From the NCBI GenBank assembly GCA_943332615.1, contig CALQQB010000010.1, forward strand, positions 21,635-85,634: a stretch of DNA of 64,000 nt, written 5' to 3'. Positions 25,101-33,293 of this stretch are shown piece after piece. Position numbers and translations under genes: made by a program. The notes beneath the pieces are model-generated. The model was not told the origin of the DNA, did not search any database, and worked only from the letters and a program-made list of their open reading frames with translations. The first letter of the stretch is position 1. Each line of letters starts with the position of its first letter. Origin of the DNA: Phenylobacterium deserti. GTDB lineage: Bacteria; Pseudomonadota; Alphaproteobacteria; Caulobacterales; Caulobacteraceae.

Positions 25101-26149
25101 TAGATCACGTGGCAGGAGGCGCAGCCCGAGGAACGGTAGTCCCCCGGCTGGTCGTTGGTGCCAAGGAACCAGGTGAAGGGGTCGTTCAGGCGGGTCTTGT
25201 GGATGTTCAGCAGCGGGATCGCCACGCGCAGGCCGGTGCCCGGGCCGCGGTTCGACTGCTTCAGGTCCGGCCGGCCAGGCTCTTCCAGGCGCTGGATCGC
25301 GCCGGCGGCGTTGGGCAGGCCGACTTCGGCGAATTGGGTGCCGATGTTGCGGCCGCCACGCTCGAACACACGGAAGATATCGCCAGGGGGCGTCACCTGC
25401 CAGGTCGGCGCCGGATAGAGGCCGGGCAGCGCGCCCTTCTTGGCCTGTTCAGGCGTCACTTCGCCGATATTCGGCTTGCGCGGATCGCCATGCGGATAGC
25501 CGGGTGACAACAGGCGGGCAGGCTCACCATGGGCCGTGTAAGCCTCGCCCAGGACATAGTTCTTATAGGGCACGATGCCGTTATTGTAGGACGCGCCGCC
25601 GAAGAACATCGCGCCGGTGGCCATCAGCGAGCGTTCGGCCTTCTCGATAAGCTCCATGTGGCAGGCCCCGCACGCGGCGCGGGCCACGCGGTAGTCCGAC
25701 GGATTGATGAAGCGGACGAAGGCCGGGCTTTCCTTGTTCAGCAGGGTGTAGCTCTGCTTCGGATTAGCCGAACTCGGATAGTGCCAGGTCTTGGGGAAGC
25801 GCGGCAGCACGTGGGCCTTGTCGCGGATCTGGTCGTACTGCGGCGTGTTGCGGGCCAGGCCCATCGGGACCATCGCGGTGGCGTCGCCGCCATGGCAGTC
25901 GGCGCAGCCCAGCTTAACGGCCTGCGAGACGTGCATGCTCTTGGCATCGGAATCTGTGTGGCACGAGACGCAGCCCTTGCTGGTCTTCTCCACGTCGTCG
26001 TCGGTCAGACCCAGGCGGGCGGCGGGCGCCTCGACATAGGTGCGCTTGACCGGCTTCTCCGCCTCGGACGCTTTCAGCGACAGGGGCGCAAGCACGGCCA
26101 GCGCCGCCAGCGCCACCATCCTCAGCCGTTTTCCCCACGCGTTCAGCAT
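22154..26149 (-). CDS. Large decaheme cytochrome c with C-terminal LVIVD-type beta-propeller
   Basis: 1331 residues with an N-terminal signal peptide (ending LSLKASEA). Ten CxxCH sites lie between about residues 58 and 817: CVSCH, CADCH, CGACH, CASCH, CMNCH, CADCH, CKDCH, CFACH, CAGCH, CSDCH. From about 926 to 1230 follow repeats of the LVIVD type (for example FVAEGKGGFRAYDVAS, YVAAKKDGLVILDVKNPERP), which fold as a beta-propeller. It is exported and probably sits on the outer membrane or cell surface, able to carry electrons along its hemes. It is last in a four-gene operon, 7 bp after a beta-barrel gene, an arrangement like porin-cytochrome conduits. The propeller may bind a partner protein or the surface. 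Confidence 0.88.
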   Translation of the reverse strand: MLNAWGKRLRMVALAALAVLAPLSLKASEAEKPVKRTYVEAPAARLGLTDDDVEKTSKGCVSCHTDSDAKSMHVSQAVKLGCADCHGGDATAMVPMGLARNTPQYDQIRDKAHVLPRFPKTWHYPSSANPKQSYTLLNKESPAFVRFINPSDYRVARAACGACHMELIEKAERSLMATGAMFFGGASYNNGIVPYKNYVLGEAYTAHGEPARLLSPGYPHGDPRKPNIGEVTPEQAKKGALPGLYPAPTWQVTPPGDIFRVFERGGRNIGTQFAEVGLPNAAGAIQRLEEPGRPDLKQSNRGPGTGLRVAIPLLNIHKTRLNDPFTWFLGTNDQPGDYRSSGCASCHVIYANNRQPQASMIWAQYGRDGKSATVDPTISKDESGHPIKHAFTRAIPTAQCMNCHMHQPNMFVNTYLGYTMWDYEADAPFMWPEKQKYPTTEEIRHVLDRNPEAAAPRGNWGDLDFLRTVFELNSKLKDTQFADYHGHGWNFRAVFKRDRDGNLLDAEGKIVANDDPEKFRKNGAPEFTPPGEQKGKAVHMMDIHAEKGMQCADCHFAQDSHGSGLIIGEVANAVEIRCKDCHGSSSTYPTLRTSGTAADEKGNDLTLLRNPDGKRRFEWIEQEGRQVLIQRSLLDPKLEWRIHLTKDSVDRSSPDFNPKSARAKLMSKISQDGKPFAWGPGVAKENRAHDDDEMECFACHTSWTTACAGCHLPIEANWKTTSHKYEGEETRNYATYNPQVARDDMFQLGIHSTVKGNTIAPVRSSSALVLSSTNVNRERIYVQQPPIAASGYSSQAFAPHFPHTVRKTETKTCSDCHVSEDNDNNAIMAQLLLLGTNFVNFVGQNAWLGLDGGIEAVRVSEWGEPQAVFGSYLQKYSYPDFYKLHVDQNKRELKTWRRSKPFVKGLKGGEVDGYEEINNVTHDTGGAARCLQLRGEYMFVAEGKGGFRAYDVASIGNKGISQKIITAPFSALRDDTRVASKNATCMALPTNQNIAPERQDHMKAIAAVDPLTGEKTNLLKANHEQEFDAIYSYVAITDAEEGLILVNINTLSDGDPRNNNLKRAVTWNPNGVLNGARHITLGGHYAYIATDGAMVVVSLKDPKAPRLVTTVPMADPRASALQFRYLWVTTSRGVEVLDVGNLEKPILLPGATFALADARRIYVARTYAYVAAKKDGLVILDVKNPERPRLYQKFDAGGQLNDAEDVVVGSTNASLFAYVADGRNGLKVLQLTSPSSQPNFYGFSPAPKPELIAWAKTPTPALALSKGLERDRGVDETGGQMAIFGRLGSRPFNRPEMERFFNDQWGRPYRVNDAPDMSAWLGPRQLNQASR

Positions 26150-26156
26150 CTTGCCC

Positions 26157-28004
26157 CTAGTAGGTCAGAATCAGGTTCGCCAGGACGGAATAGTACTGCT
26201 TATTCCGTTCGGCATTGCCGAAGAGGTCCTTGAACCCCTTGCCCGGATCGAGCACCGCGCCGGACACCCGCAACACGACGTTCTGGGTCATGTGCGGCCG
26301 GTATATCGTCGAGACCGAGGCGTCCCAACCGATGGACTTCGGGATCGACCCTTCCAGGCGCGAGACCTGCAGGACCTTGGTGTTCACGAAGCCCAGGTGG
26401 TTGACGTTGGCGGTGACCCGCAACTCCGGCGTCACGTCGAAGTCGGCGCCCATGCCGTACAGCGTCGTGCCCGGATTGTTGAAATTGGACTGCCCCTCTT
26501 CCTTCGAGGGCCGCAGCGCGTTCAGGACGCCGTTGCGGTTGTTGACCGAGATGACCCGGCCACCGCCCGCGAACGGGATGGTCTGGCGAATCCAATAGCT
26601 GGAGTCGGACCCGGCGAACTGCGGGTTCTCGAACACCGCGTCGAAGCCGCGCTCGGTGTTGTCGTAGGGCTTCTTGTCGCCCGAGGCGTAAAGGCCGTTG
26701 GCCCGCACCCGAATCCAGTCGAAATCCCAGGAGGGTTCAACAGCCACGAAGAAGCTGCGGATCTTCGCCTTCTTGCTGGTGAAGATCGAATTCCGGTCCT
26801 CGCCCAGCGCATAATAGGCCGAGGCCGTCAGGTTCAGCCGGCCCCAGTGGCCATCGGCGTTGTAGCCCAGGTAGGTCACGTCATAGTCGCGGCCGCGCAG
26901 GTTTCCGATCAGCGCCGGGCGCTGCGGGAAGCCGTTCTTATCGACGTAGATCTCATTGCCTTCGCGGTTGCGATTGTGGACCACGATCAGCTGCGAGGTC
27001 AGCCCTGGCACCGGCAGGTCCTGGCGGAACACGCTGCCGATGAACACAAAGTCGTCACGCAGGCGCTGGGTGAGGTCGTTCAGGCCGGAGTTGGTGTCCT
27101 TCTCGATCCGCCAGAAGGCGGCGAGATTATACTGGAAGCGGTTGTTGTCGCGGTTGCCGAACAGCCGGACGCCAAGTTGCTGGTCCTGGAACAGGAAGCC
27201 GCGGAAATCGGTCGAGAACGGCTGGATGCCCACGCGAACGCTATCGAAATCATAGCGGTCGGAGACGTTGCGCAGGTGGTAGTCGAGGAACAGTTCCTGG
27301 ACCCCGATGAAGGCGTCGTTGCGGTGCGACTGCCGGCTGGGCTGCACGCGCAGGACCCGCCGCTCGGGCACATCGACGTAGTTGAACTGGGGGGCGATCG
27401 CGACGCGGAACTCGTATTCCGGCGGCTTGAACGCCGTCGAGCCCTTGATCAGCGATGCTGAGAGAATGAACGTCTGCGCCACGACAAGGCTGGTGTCCTT
27501 GCCGAACACGTCGAGGCTTCCGGCCCGCGAGGTGGTCTGCACGCCCACTGGGATCGGGAAGCTGCGCGGCTCAAGGACGGTGTCGGAGATGGCGCTGAGA
27601 CTTAGGAACCAGCCTTCGGTCCCCTTGATCGGGATGTCGCCCTTCAGAAAGTTCTGGTTGTAGGGGTCGATCAGCCGCGGCTTGCTGACCCCGAGCGCGC
27701 CAGCCAGGCGCCAGCGGTCGGGAACCGGCGGACCGCGTTCCTCGACCGGGATGCCCTCGTAGGCTTCCGGGGGCGGGGCGCGGACGCCACCCTTGTTTTC
27801 CTGGACGATAGCCTCGGGGAACGTTTCCACCCGACCCGGCCGGCGGCGGCCGTCGAGGGGTTTGTCGTCGCTGGGCTGGGCGTCAACAGGGGCGGTAACC
27901 TCCGGGACGTCCTTGACCGGCGGCTCAGCCTGCGTGGACTGCGCCTTCGCCTGCCCGACGAAGGCGGCCAGCGCACTGAGCGCGATGAGAGGAGCCCTGC
28001 GCAC
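26157..28004 (-). CDS. Outer-membrane beta-barrel protein of the cytochrome operon
   Basis: 615 residues when started at GTG 28004, which has a GGGGAAA site upstream and gives a clean signal peptide (MRRAPLIALSALAAFVGQAKA); a GTG at 28022 inside the previous gene is the alternative. A proline-rich stretch (about 25-90) precedes many amphipathic strands with aromatic girdles, and the protein ends LANLILTY, a typical barrel terminus. I do not see a TonB box or plug. It lies directly upstream of the decaheme gene and could form the pore through which hemes cross the outer membrane, as MtrB-type barrels do. Similarity to MtrB itself is not apparent. Confidence 0.75.
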   Translation of the reverse strand: MRRAPLIALSALAAFVGQAKAQSTQAEPPVKDVPEVTAPVDAQPSDDKPLDGRRRPGRVETFPEAIVQENKGGVRAPPPEAYEGIPVEERGPPVPDRWRLAGALGVSKPRLIDPYNQNFLKGDIPIKGTEGWFLSLSAISDTVLEPRSFPIPVGVQTTSRAGSLDVFGKDTSLVVAQTFILSASLIKGSTAFKPPEYEFRVAIAPQFNYVDVPERRVLRVQPSRQSHRNDAFIGVQELFLDYHLRNVSDRYDFDSVRVGIQPFSTDFRGFLFQDQQLGVRLFGNRDNNRFQYNLAAFWRIEKDTNSGLNDLTQRLRDDFVFIGSVFRQDLPVPGLTSQLIVVHNRNREGNEIYVDKNGFPQRPALIGNLRGRDYDVTYLGYNADGHWGRLNLTASAYYALGEDRNSIFTSKKAKIRSFFVAVEPSWDFDWIRVRANGLYASGDKKPYDNTERGFDAVFENPQFAGSDSSYWIRQTIPFAGGGRVISVNNRNGVLNALRPSKEEGQSNFNNPGTTLYGMGADFDVTPELRVTANVNHLGFVNTKVLQVSRLEGSIPKSIGWDASVSTIYRPHMTQNVVLRVSGAVLDPGKGFKDLFGNAERNKQYYSVLANLILTY

Positions 28005-28006
28005 GC

Positions 28007-29956
28007 CTATTTCCCCTGGCACACGTTTTGGTCGTTGGTGTCGAGGAACGGCGCGAACGGACAGCCTGCATAGCGCAGCCGCGTGTGGGTGGGTCCCACT
28101 AGCAACTGATCCGCCCGCATCTCCACGGGAGCGTTGCCGATCGTCCCGCCGGCTTTCAGGCCGCCGTTATGAATGCCCAGGAACGAGATCATGCTGTCCT
28201 GATCGATGCCGTCGCCGGAAATGCCGACAGCGCCGATCATCCGCGTCCCGCGATAGATCGGCGCCCCGCCCGAGAAGATCTGCAGGCCGTTCTGCAACCG
28301 GTTCTGGCCGGGGGCCACCTGCGGCAGGTTGGTGCAGACGCCGGGGGTGTCGGTCGCCGTGGCGCCGGTCACGAAGCCCAGGTGAGCCCCAAGGTTGTTG
28401 ATGATCAGCGCCGACTGCAGACCCGTCGACAGCGGGCTCCACAGGGTGATCGGCCGCGAGAACGGCCCGTTCGGCCGGCCGACCTCGCCATCCGGGAAGT
28501 ACGGGCGCGAGAGGTTGCCGATCGATTTGGCCTCGAAGGCGGTCTTGCCAGTCAGGAACGTCGGGTCGGGCACGAAGTCGCGCGCCCGCTGCACGAACAG
28601 ACGCACGTCGGCGTCCGGGTCGGCGAGCAAATCGGTCGCGGCGGTCGGGCCCGAGAGCAGCGCCACCGTTCGGGCCTTCTGGGCCGAGACGTCGATGCCG
28701 AAGACCGGTGCGTCCGGCGCGCGAACCAGGCCCAGGATCTGGCCGCGGCTGTCGACCACGGTGATCGACACCTGCGCCGGACTGTCCAGCGGCCGGCGGA
28801 TCTGGGCGCGGGCGCGGCTCATGATCGTGAAGGCTTCTTCCAGCACCGAGCGGACCTCGGCGGCGGTGAGCGGGGTGACGCCGTCGGCGGCGTCGGTGCC
28901 GCCCTTGATCGGGAAGCGGTTCACGCCCGAGCCGTTGGTCAGCACCATCGAGCTGGGGATCGAGAACTCGGCGGTCGTGGCCAGCCGCAGGCCCGACGCC
29001 TCGGCGCCGTACACCGAGCCGGCCAGGGCCCCGCCGCCTGGATAGTAGCCGTTCACCGCCGTGAAGCCGCCGGTGCTGGCCGGCAGGCTGGCGAACGCCG
29101 GGGCGCTGGAAGGCGTGGTCTTCAGCGAAGCGGCGGTGACGTCAGTGTAGCGCAGCGCCGTGCCGTCGACCGTGATCCGGTCGGCCTGCTGCTCGCGCGG
29201 GGCGTCGAAGCCGGTGGTGCCGGCGATGGCGATCGCCTCCTCGGCGTCGTCCTCGACGTCCAGGATGTTCTTATCGAAGCCATAGTCGTTATCGCCCACG
29301 ACCCCGATGCCGCCGACGAGCACGCCGTTCTTGTAGAGCGGGAAGCCACCCGGGTCGGCGGACAAGCCCAGCGGCGAGCGGCGCGGGCCGACGGTGGCGG
29401 TCGCGGTGCGCGTCACGACATCCGAACACGGCAGGGAAGAGAACTGCACGCCGAACAGCGGGCCGCCCTCGAGGCCGATGGTCGAGGGACTGGGCGGGAA
29501 GTGTTCCTGCACGATCTGGCTGGCCGTGCGGGTCGAGAACGCGTTGCCGCCGGACGACGACAGGTAGGCGCCGGTGATCGCCTTGGCGATGGCGGCCCCG
29601 GCCGCGGGCACGGTCAGCCCCTGGGCGTCGGTGCTGACCCCGGTCGGACCCGCGCGGGTAACGGTGGTCGCGCGCGCGCCGGCCATGGAATAGACGGCCA
29701 GCACATTGCCGGGCCGGTCGGTGATGGCGATGACCACCGGCAGGTTCCGGGCCTTTGCCTCGGCGATGGACTGCGCCAGAATCTGCTGCACGTCAGCGGC
29801 GCTCAGCGACTGGGCGCCCGGGAGGGTGAACACCCCCGCCGGCGGCGGGGCGACGGGCGGCGGCGCGGTCGGCAGGCTGGAATCGGTCCCGCCTCCACCG
29901 CAGGAGACGAGCGCCAAAGCGGCCACGAACAGGGCCAGACGCGACGCCAACTTCAT
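28007..29956 (-). CDS. Lipoprotein with two HbpS/GlcG-type heme-binding domains
   Basis: 649 residues. The signal peptide ends in a lipobox ALVSC followed by GGGG, so it should be a lipid-anchored envelope protein. Two GlcG/HbpS-like domains are visible: the first begins at LSAADVQQILAQSIAEAK and contains VIAITDRPGNVLAVYSM and NGVLVGGIGVVGD; the second begins at PLTAAEVRSVLEEAFT and contains ITVVDSRGQILGLVRAPDA and RMIGAVGISGDGIDQD. HbpS proteins bind heme or related cofactors. Its start overlaps the c554-like gene as ATGA and it precedes the barrel gene. It may store or hand over heme, or act as a structural part of the conduit. Confidence 0.85.
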   Translation of the reverse strand: MKLASRLALFVAALALVSCGGGGTDSSLPTAPPPVAPPPAGVFTLPGAQSLSAADVQQILAQSIAEAKARNLPVVIAITDRPGNVLAVYSMAGARATTVTRAGPTGVSTDAQGLTVPAAGAAIAKAITGAYLSSSGGNAFSTRTASQIVQEHFPPSPSTIGLEGGPLFGVQFSSLPCSDVVTRTATATVGPRRSPLGLSADPGGFPLYKNGVLVGGIGVVGDNDYGFDKNILDVEDDAEEAIAIAGTTGFDAPREQQADRITVDGTALRYTDVTAASLKTTPSSAPAFASLPASTGGFTAVNGYYPGGGALAGSVYGAEASGLRLATTAEFSIPSSMVLTNGSGVNRFPIKGGTDAADGVTPLTAAEVRSVLEEAFTIMSRARAQIRRPLDSPAQVSITVVDSRGQILGLVRAPDAPVFGIDVSAQKARTVALLSGPTAATDLLADPDADVRLFVQRARDFVPDPTFLTGKTAFEAKSIGNLSRPYFPDGEVGRPNGPFSRPITLWSPLSTGLQSALIINNLGAHLGFVTGATATDTPGVCTNLPQVAPGQNRLQNGLQIFSGGAPIYRGTRMIGAVGISGDGIDQDSMISFLGIHNGGLKAGGTIGNAPVEMRADQLLVGPTHTRLRYAGCPFAPFLDTNDQNVCQGK

Positions 29957-31338
29957 TTCAGCGACCTCGCAGCCTGGGCGACCTGGGCCATGGACGCACG
30001 GAAGGCGTCCGACCTGTAGGCATTGGGATCGCGCACCTGGGCATAGGCCGCCGTGAGGTTCGGCCGGATGCGATCGACCGCGCCACGGTCCGCCTGCCCC
30101 GAACTGACCAGGGCGTTCAGCAGGGTGTCGGCCGCCATCACCGCCTGGGCGCTGCCGGTGTAGTCGGTGTAGCGCTTGGCGATCTCGCCGTTCAGCACCG
30201 CATCCAGCATCGCCAGCGTCTCACCGCGGGTGAAGCTATGTCCGGCAAAGGCGTCGGAGAGCGCCCGCGCCGAGCCGGCCAGCCGGCTCGCCGCGCGGAC
30301 CGATTCGGCCTTGTCGCGACCGAGAGCCACATGGAAGGCCTTGGAGTCGGCGTCGAACCGCGTGGCCAGTCCAGGCGAAACCGCCTTGGCCGCGGCCGAG
30401 AGCATGATCATGTTCTCGTCGTTGAACGGCGGCTGGCCGGACGGGATCGGGCGGCCCGGGTTGGCCTGCCACTGGGGCCGGGCCTTGGGGTCGTCCTGGA
30501 TGTCGCGGTGACAGCTGTGGCAATCGAAGAAGTAGAACTCGGGGAAGGCGCCCTGCCCGCGGCCCGGTTCGGAATAGAGGGTCAGCGAGCGCTCGACGGC
30601 CATCGCCTGACCCACGGCCCAGGTGCGGACGCCGCCCGCATAGCCCTTGCGCTTCACGTAGTCCGCATCGACGTCCCAGTGCTGCTGCAGGCTGGAGAAC
30701 AGGTCGAGTTCGAAGGAGACCCGGGGGTGGCCGGCGGCCATGATCTGGTGGGTGACGAACTGGCCGGGCTTGGAGCCGCCGAAGTGGCAGTCCAGGCAAA
30801 CGCCGGCTCGGACCTTGGGATTTTCCAGCGCCTTCATGCCGTTGGCGACATTCGCGGCATGACTGCCGCCCACCGTGCGATGGCTGGCCAGCCAGTTGGA
30901 CGACCCGCCGTGGCAGGCCTCGCAGCCCACGCCGTCATCGAGCTGGAATTTGGCGCCCCGCAGACCGACCGGGGCCGGGTCAGCGTGACAGCCCAGGCAT
31001 TCCTTGGCGTCCTGAGCCGCCCCAATACCCATCTTCCGGGCGATCGCCTGGGCGCGGGGTTCGGTCAGAACGCGCCAGGCGCGGCTGTGTACGCCGGCCG
31101 GACTGGAGGGGTCCTGCCACGTGATGAGTTCATTCTGTCGGACGTTGACCCCCGAATCGACCTGCCGGCTGTGGCAGCTGGATCCGGCGCAAGACGCCAC
31201 GCCTTCATGGATGCCCCGGCCCGCAGGCTCGGATGCGGCCAAGGCGCTGCGACCAGCCAAGACCGCCGCCATGGCGGCGACAGTGGCCAACGCAACGCAT
31301 AGCGCGCTGATTCCCCGCGACGCTCGTGCTGCCCCCAT
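29953..31338 (-). CDS. Cytochrome c554-like periplasmic multiheme protein
   Basis: 461 residues from ATG 31338, with a signal peptide ending SALAASEPAG. Heme sites: an unusual CX4CH (C50, C55, H56) and four CxxCH at C114, C139, C181 and C273 (CLGCH, CEACH, CLDCH, CHSCH). The pattern matches the cytochrome c554/c-prime type of multiheme proteins. It should be a soluble or membrane-associated periplasmic electron carrier. First gene of the leftward operon, it could shuttle electrons from the inner-membrane decaheme protein (11506-13398) to the outer-membrane decaheme. The frame is open upstream but has no signal peptide there. Confidence 0.83.
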   Translation of the reverse strand: MGAARASRGISALCVALATVAAMAAVLAGRSALAASEPAGRGIHEGVASCAGSSCHSRQVDSGVNVRQNELITWQDPSSPAGVHSRAWRVLTEPRAQAIARKMGIGAAQDAKECLGCHADPAPVGLRGAKFQLDDGVGCEACHGGSSNWLASHRTVGGSHAANVANGMKALENPKVRAGVCLDCHFGGSKPGQFVTHQIMAAGHPRVSFELDLFSSLQQHWDVDADYVKRKGYAGGVRTWAVGQAMAVERSLTLYSEPGRGQGAFPEFYFFDCHSCHRDIQDDPKARPQWQANPGRPIPSGQPPFNDENMIMLSAAAKAVSPGLATRFDADSKAFHVALGRDKAESVRAASRLAGSARALSDAFAGHSFTRGETLAMLDAVLNGEIAKRYTDYTGSAQAVMAADTLLNALVSSGQADRGAVDRIRPNLTAAYAQVRDPNAYRSDAFRASMAQVAQAARSLK

Positions 31339-31535
31339 GGTCCCTCCCCCGGCGCACCCGTTGCCAAGTCTTAGCGGCCCCGCTTCGGCTGCGGTAGTCC
31401 GAAATACGGCCCAACAGGACCAAATTACGGTTTCGGCGCCTAGCCCCTGACCTGTGTAGGCTGCTTTGAAGGATCGATTAACAGCATGATGGCTACAAGG
31501 TAAGCAGCGGCGGCATTTTGGGGTTGGGGGTTTAT
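31339..31535. promoter_or_regulatory. Divergent promoter region with two related 11-bp boxes
   Basis: This 197-bp gap lies between the leftward cytochrome operon and the rightward secretion operon. It holds CCGAAATACGG at 31399-31409 and CCAAATTACGG at 31420-31430, spaced 21 bp apart, i.e. two helical turns on the same face. The second box occurs unchanged at 15565-15575 in the gdhA divergent gap. A regulator shared by these promoters is possible but unproven. Confidence 0.35.
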
Positions 31536-33275
31536 ATGGGTAGGCGTCGTCAGGAGCCGCGTCGCGCGGGACTGCGGACGCCCATCTGGACCGTGGTGCT
31601 CGCTTCGACAGTCCTAACGCCCCCTGTCGTTTCGCAGGCGCAGGCGCCGACCGCGACGGTTCCCGGCGCCAGCGCAGCGGAGTTGAACCCGGGCGCCCGG
31701 GTCTCGCGTCCACCGCCCAAGCGCAGCACGGGCGCCTTCGCGCCGGAGCCGCCCGGCCCCTGCCCGCTGGAGACCTCAACGGTCCAGGTCAGCCTGAACG
31801 CCGTGACCTTCAAGGGCGCCACGTCCGTCACTGACGCGGAACTGCGCGACGCCTACGGCGAATTCCTGGGCAAACCACAGCCCGTGTCGGTGATCTGCGC
31901 CATCCGCGACCGCGCCGCGCGAATTATCTTCGACCGCGGGGTTCTGGCCCGGGTCGAGATTCCCGAGCAGCGAATCGCCGGCGGCGCCCTGGTGCTCGAG
32001 GTGATCGAGGCGCACGTGGTCAATGTCCGCGTCCGTGGCGACGTGGGCCCGGCCCAGGCGGCTATCGAACGCTACGCCGAGAAGCTGCGCGGCATGAAGC
32101 CGTTCGATATGGCCAAGGCCCAGCGCTACCTGCTGCTGGCCTCCGATGTGCCAGGCGTGCGCACGCGCGCCGCCGTGCGCCCCTCCACCAGCGCCGAGCG
32201 CGGCGCGGTGGACATCGACCTGACCGTGGTCCGCGAAGCTCCGGACGTGTTCGCCAATATCCAGAACACCGGCTCCAAACAGGTCGGCCGCTGGGCCGGG
32301 CTCGTCCGAGGCCAGCTCGCCGGCTACACGAGCTATGGTGACGAGACAGCGCTCACCGCCTTCCACACCCTGGACTCCAATGAACAGTGGCTGGTGCAGC
32401 TGTCCGAAAGCGCCCGCTGGGGCGCCGAGGGCCTGCTCGGGCGCGGATCCATCACCTACGGCGAGAGCCGCCCTGGGGAGGTGCTGAAGCCGCTGGGCCT
32501 GAAGAGCACCTCGGTGGTCGCCAACCTGGAGGGCGCCTATCCCCTGATCCGGGCGCGCAACCAGAACCTGAATGTCGCCAGCGGCCTGGATTTCATCGAC
32601 CAGAAGACCCGGGTCGCGGGCGCCGGAACACTCAGCCACGATCAGCTGCGGGTGTTCTACGCGCGCGCCGACGGGGACTATCGCACCGAGATCGCGGAAC
32701 GGCCGGTGCTGGCCAGCGCGGCGCTTAGCGTGCGCAAGGGCCTGTCGTTCCTGGGCGCCACCGACGCGGGCTCGCCGCTGCTCACCCGGGCCATCGCCAA
32801 GCCCGACGCCTGGGTGGTGAAGGGCCAGGGCAGCGTGGACATCGCGCTCGCCCCGCAGCTGACCGGCACGTTCCGCGCCCAGGCGCAGTACGCCGGCAGC
32901 TCGCTGCTGCCTTACGAACAGATCTCGATCGGCGGCCTCACGGTGGGCCGCGGCTATGATCCCGCCGCTCTGCTGGGCGACAAGGGCGTCTCCGGCGCGT
33001 TCGAACTGCGCTACGGCCCGCTGCAGCTGCACCCGAAGGTGCAGGCCGCGCCTTACGGCTTCTTCGACGCCGGCTATGTGGCCAACAACAACGCCGCCGC
33101 GTCGGGCCTCGCGCGCAACCGCACCCTGAAGTCCATCGGCGCCGGCGTGATCTTCCGCGTCTTCAACCGCGCCAACCTCGAAGTCACCTATGCCCATCCG
33201 CTCGATTCGACCCGGGCGGGCGCGGCGCGTCCTGGCGACCGTGTGCTGATCCAACTCACGGCCAGTCTGCTATGA
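31536..33275 (+). CDS. FhaC/ShlB-type two-partner secretion transporter
   Basis: 579 residues from ATG 31536 (an in-frame TTG lies 18 bp upstream). A signal-like N terminus ends VVSQAQA. A POTRA region follows (VTFKGATSVTDAELRDAYGEFLGKP and a second repeat FDMAKAQRYLLLASDVPGV), and then a 16-strand-type barrel with YEQISIGGLTVGRGYDPAALLGDKG, the conserved VRGY/F-like motif region, ending LIQLTASLL. Such proteins are outer-membrane pores that export a large TpsA partner. The partner gene follows after 18 bp, so the pair is very likely specific. Confidence 0.9.
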   Translation: MGRRRQEPRRAGLRTPIWTVVLASTVLTPPVVSQAQAPTATVPGASAAELNPGARVSRPPPKRSTGAFAPEPPGPCPLETSTVQVSLNAVTFKGATSVTDAELRDAYGEFLGKPQPVSVICAIRDRAARIIFDRGVLARVEIPEQRIAGGALVLEVIEAHVVNVRVRGDVGPAQAAIERYAEKLRGMKPFDMAKAQRYLLLASDVPGVRTRAAVRPSTSAERGAVDIDLTVVREAPDVFANIQNTGSKQVGRWAGLVRGQLAGYTSYGDETALTAFHTLDSNEQWLVQLSESARWGAEGLLGRGSITYGESRPGEVLKPLGLKSTSVVANLEGAYPLIRARNQNLNVASGLDFIDQKTRVAGAGTLSHDQLRVFYARADGDYRTEIAERPVLASAALSVRKGLSFLGATDAGSPLLTRAIAKPDAWVVKGQGSVDIALAPQLTGTFRAQAQYAGSSLLPYEQISIGGLTVGRGYDPAALLGDKGVSGAFELRYGPLQLHPKVQAAPYGFFDAGYVANNNAAASGLARNRTLKSIGAGVIFRVFNRANLEVTYAHPLDSTRAGAARPGDRVLIQLTASLL

Positions 33276-33293
33276 TGCGGGAGTGGAGCACCC

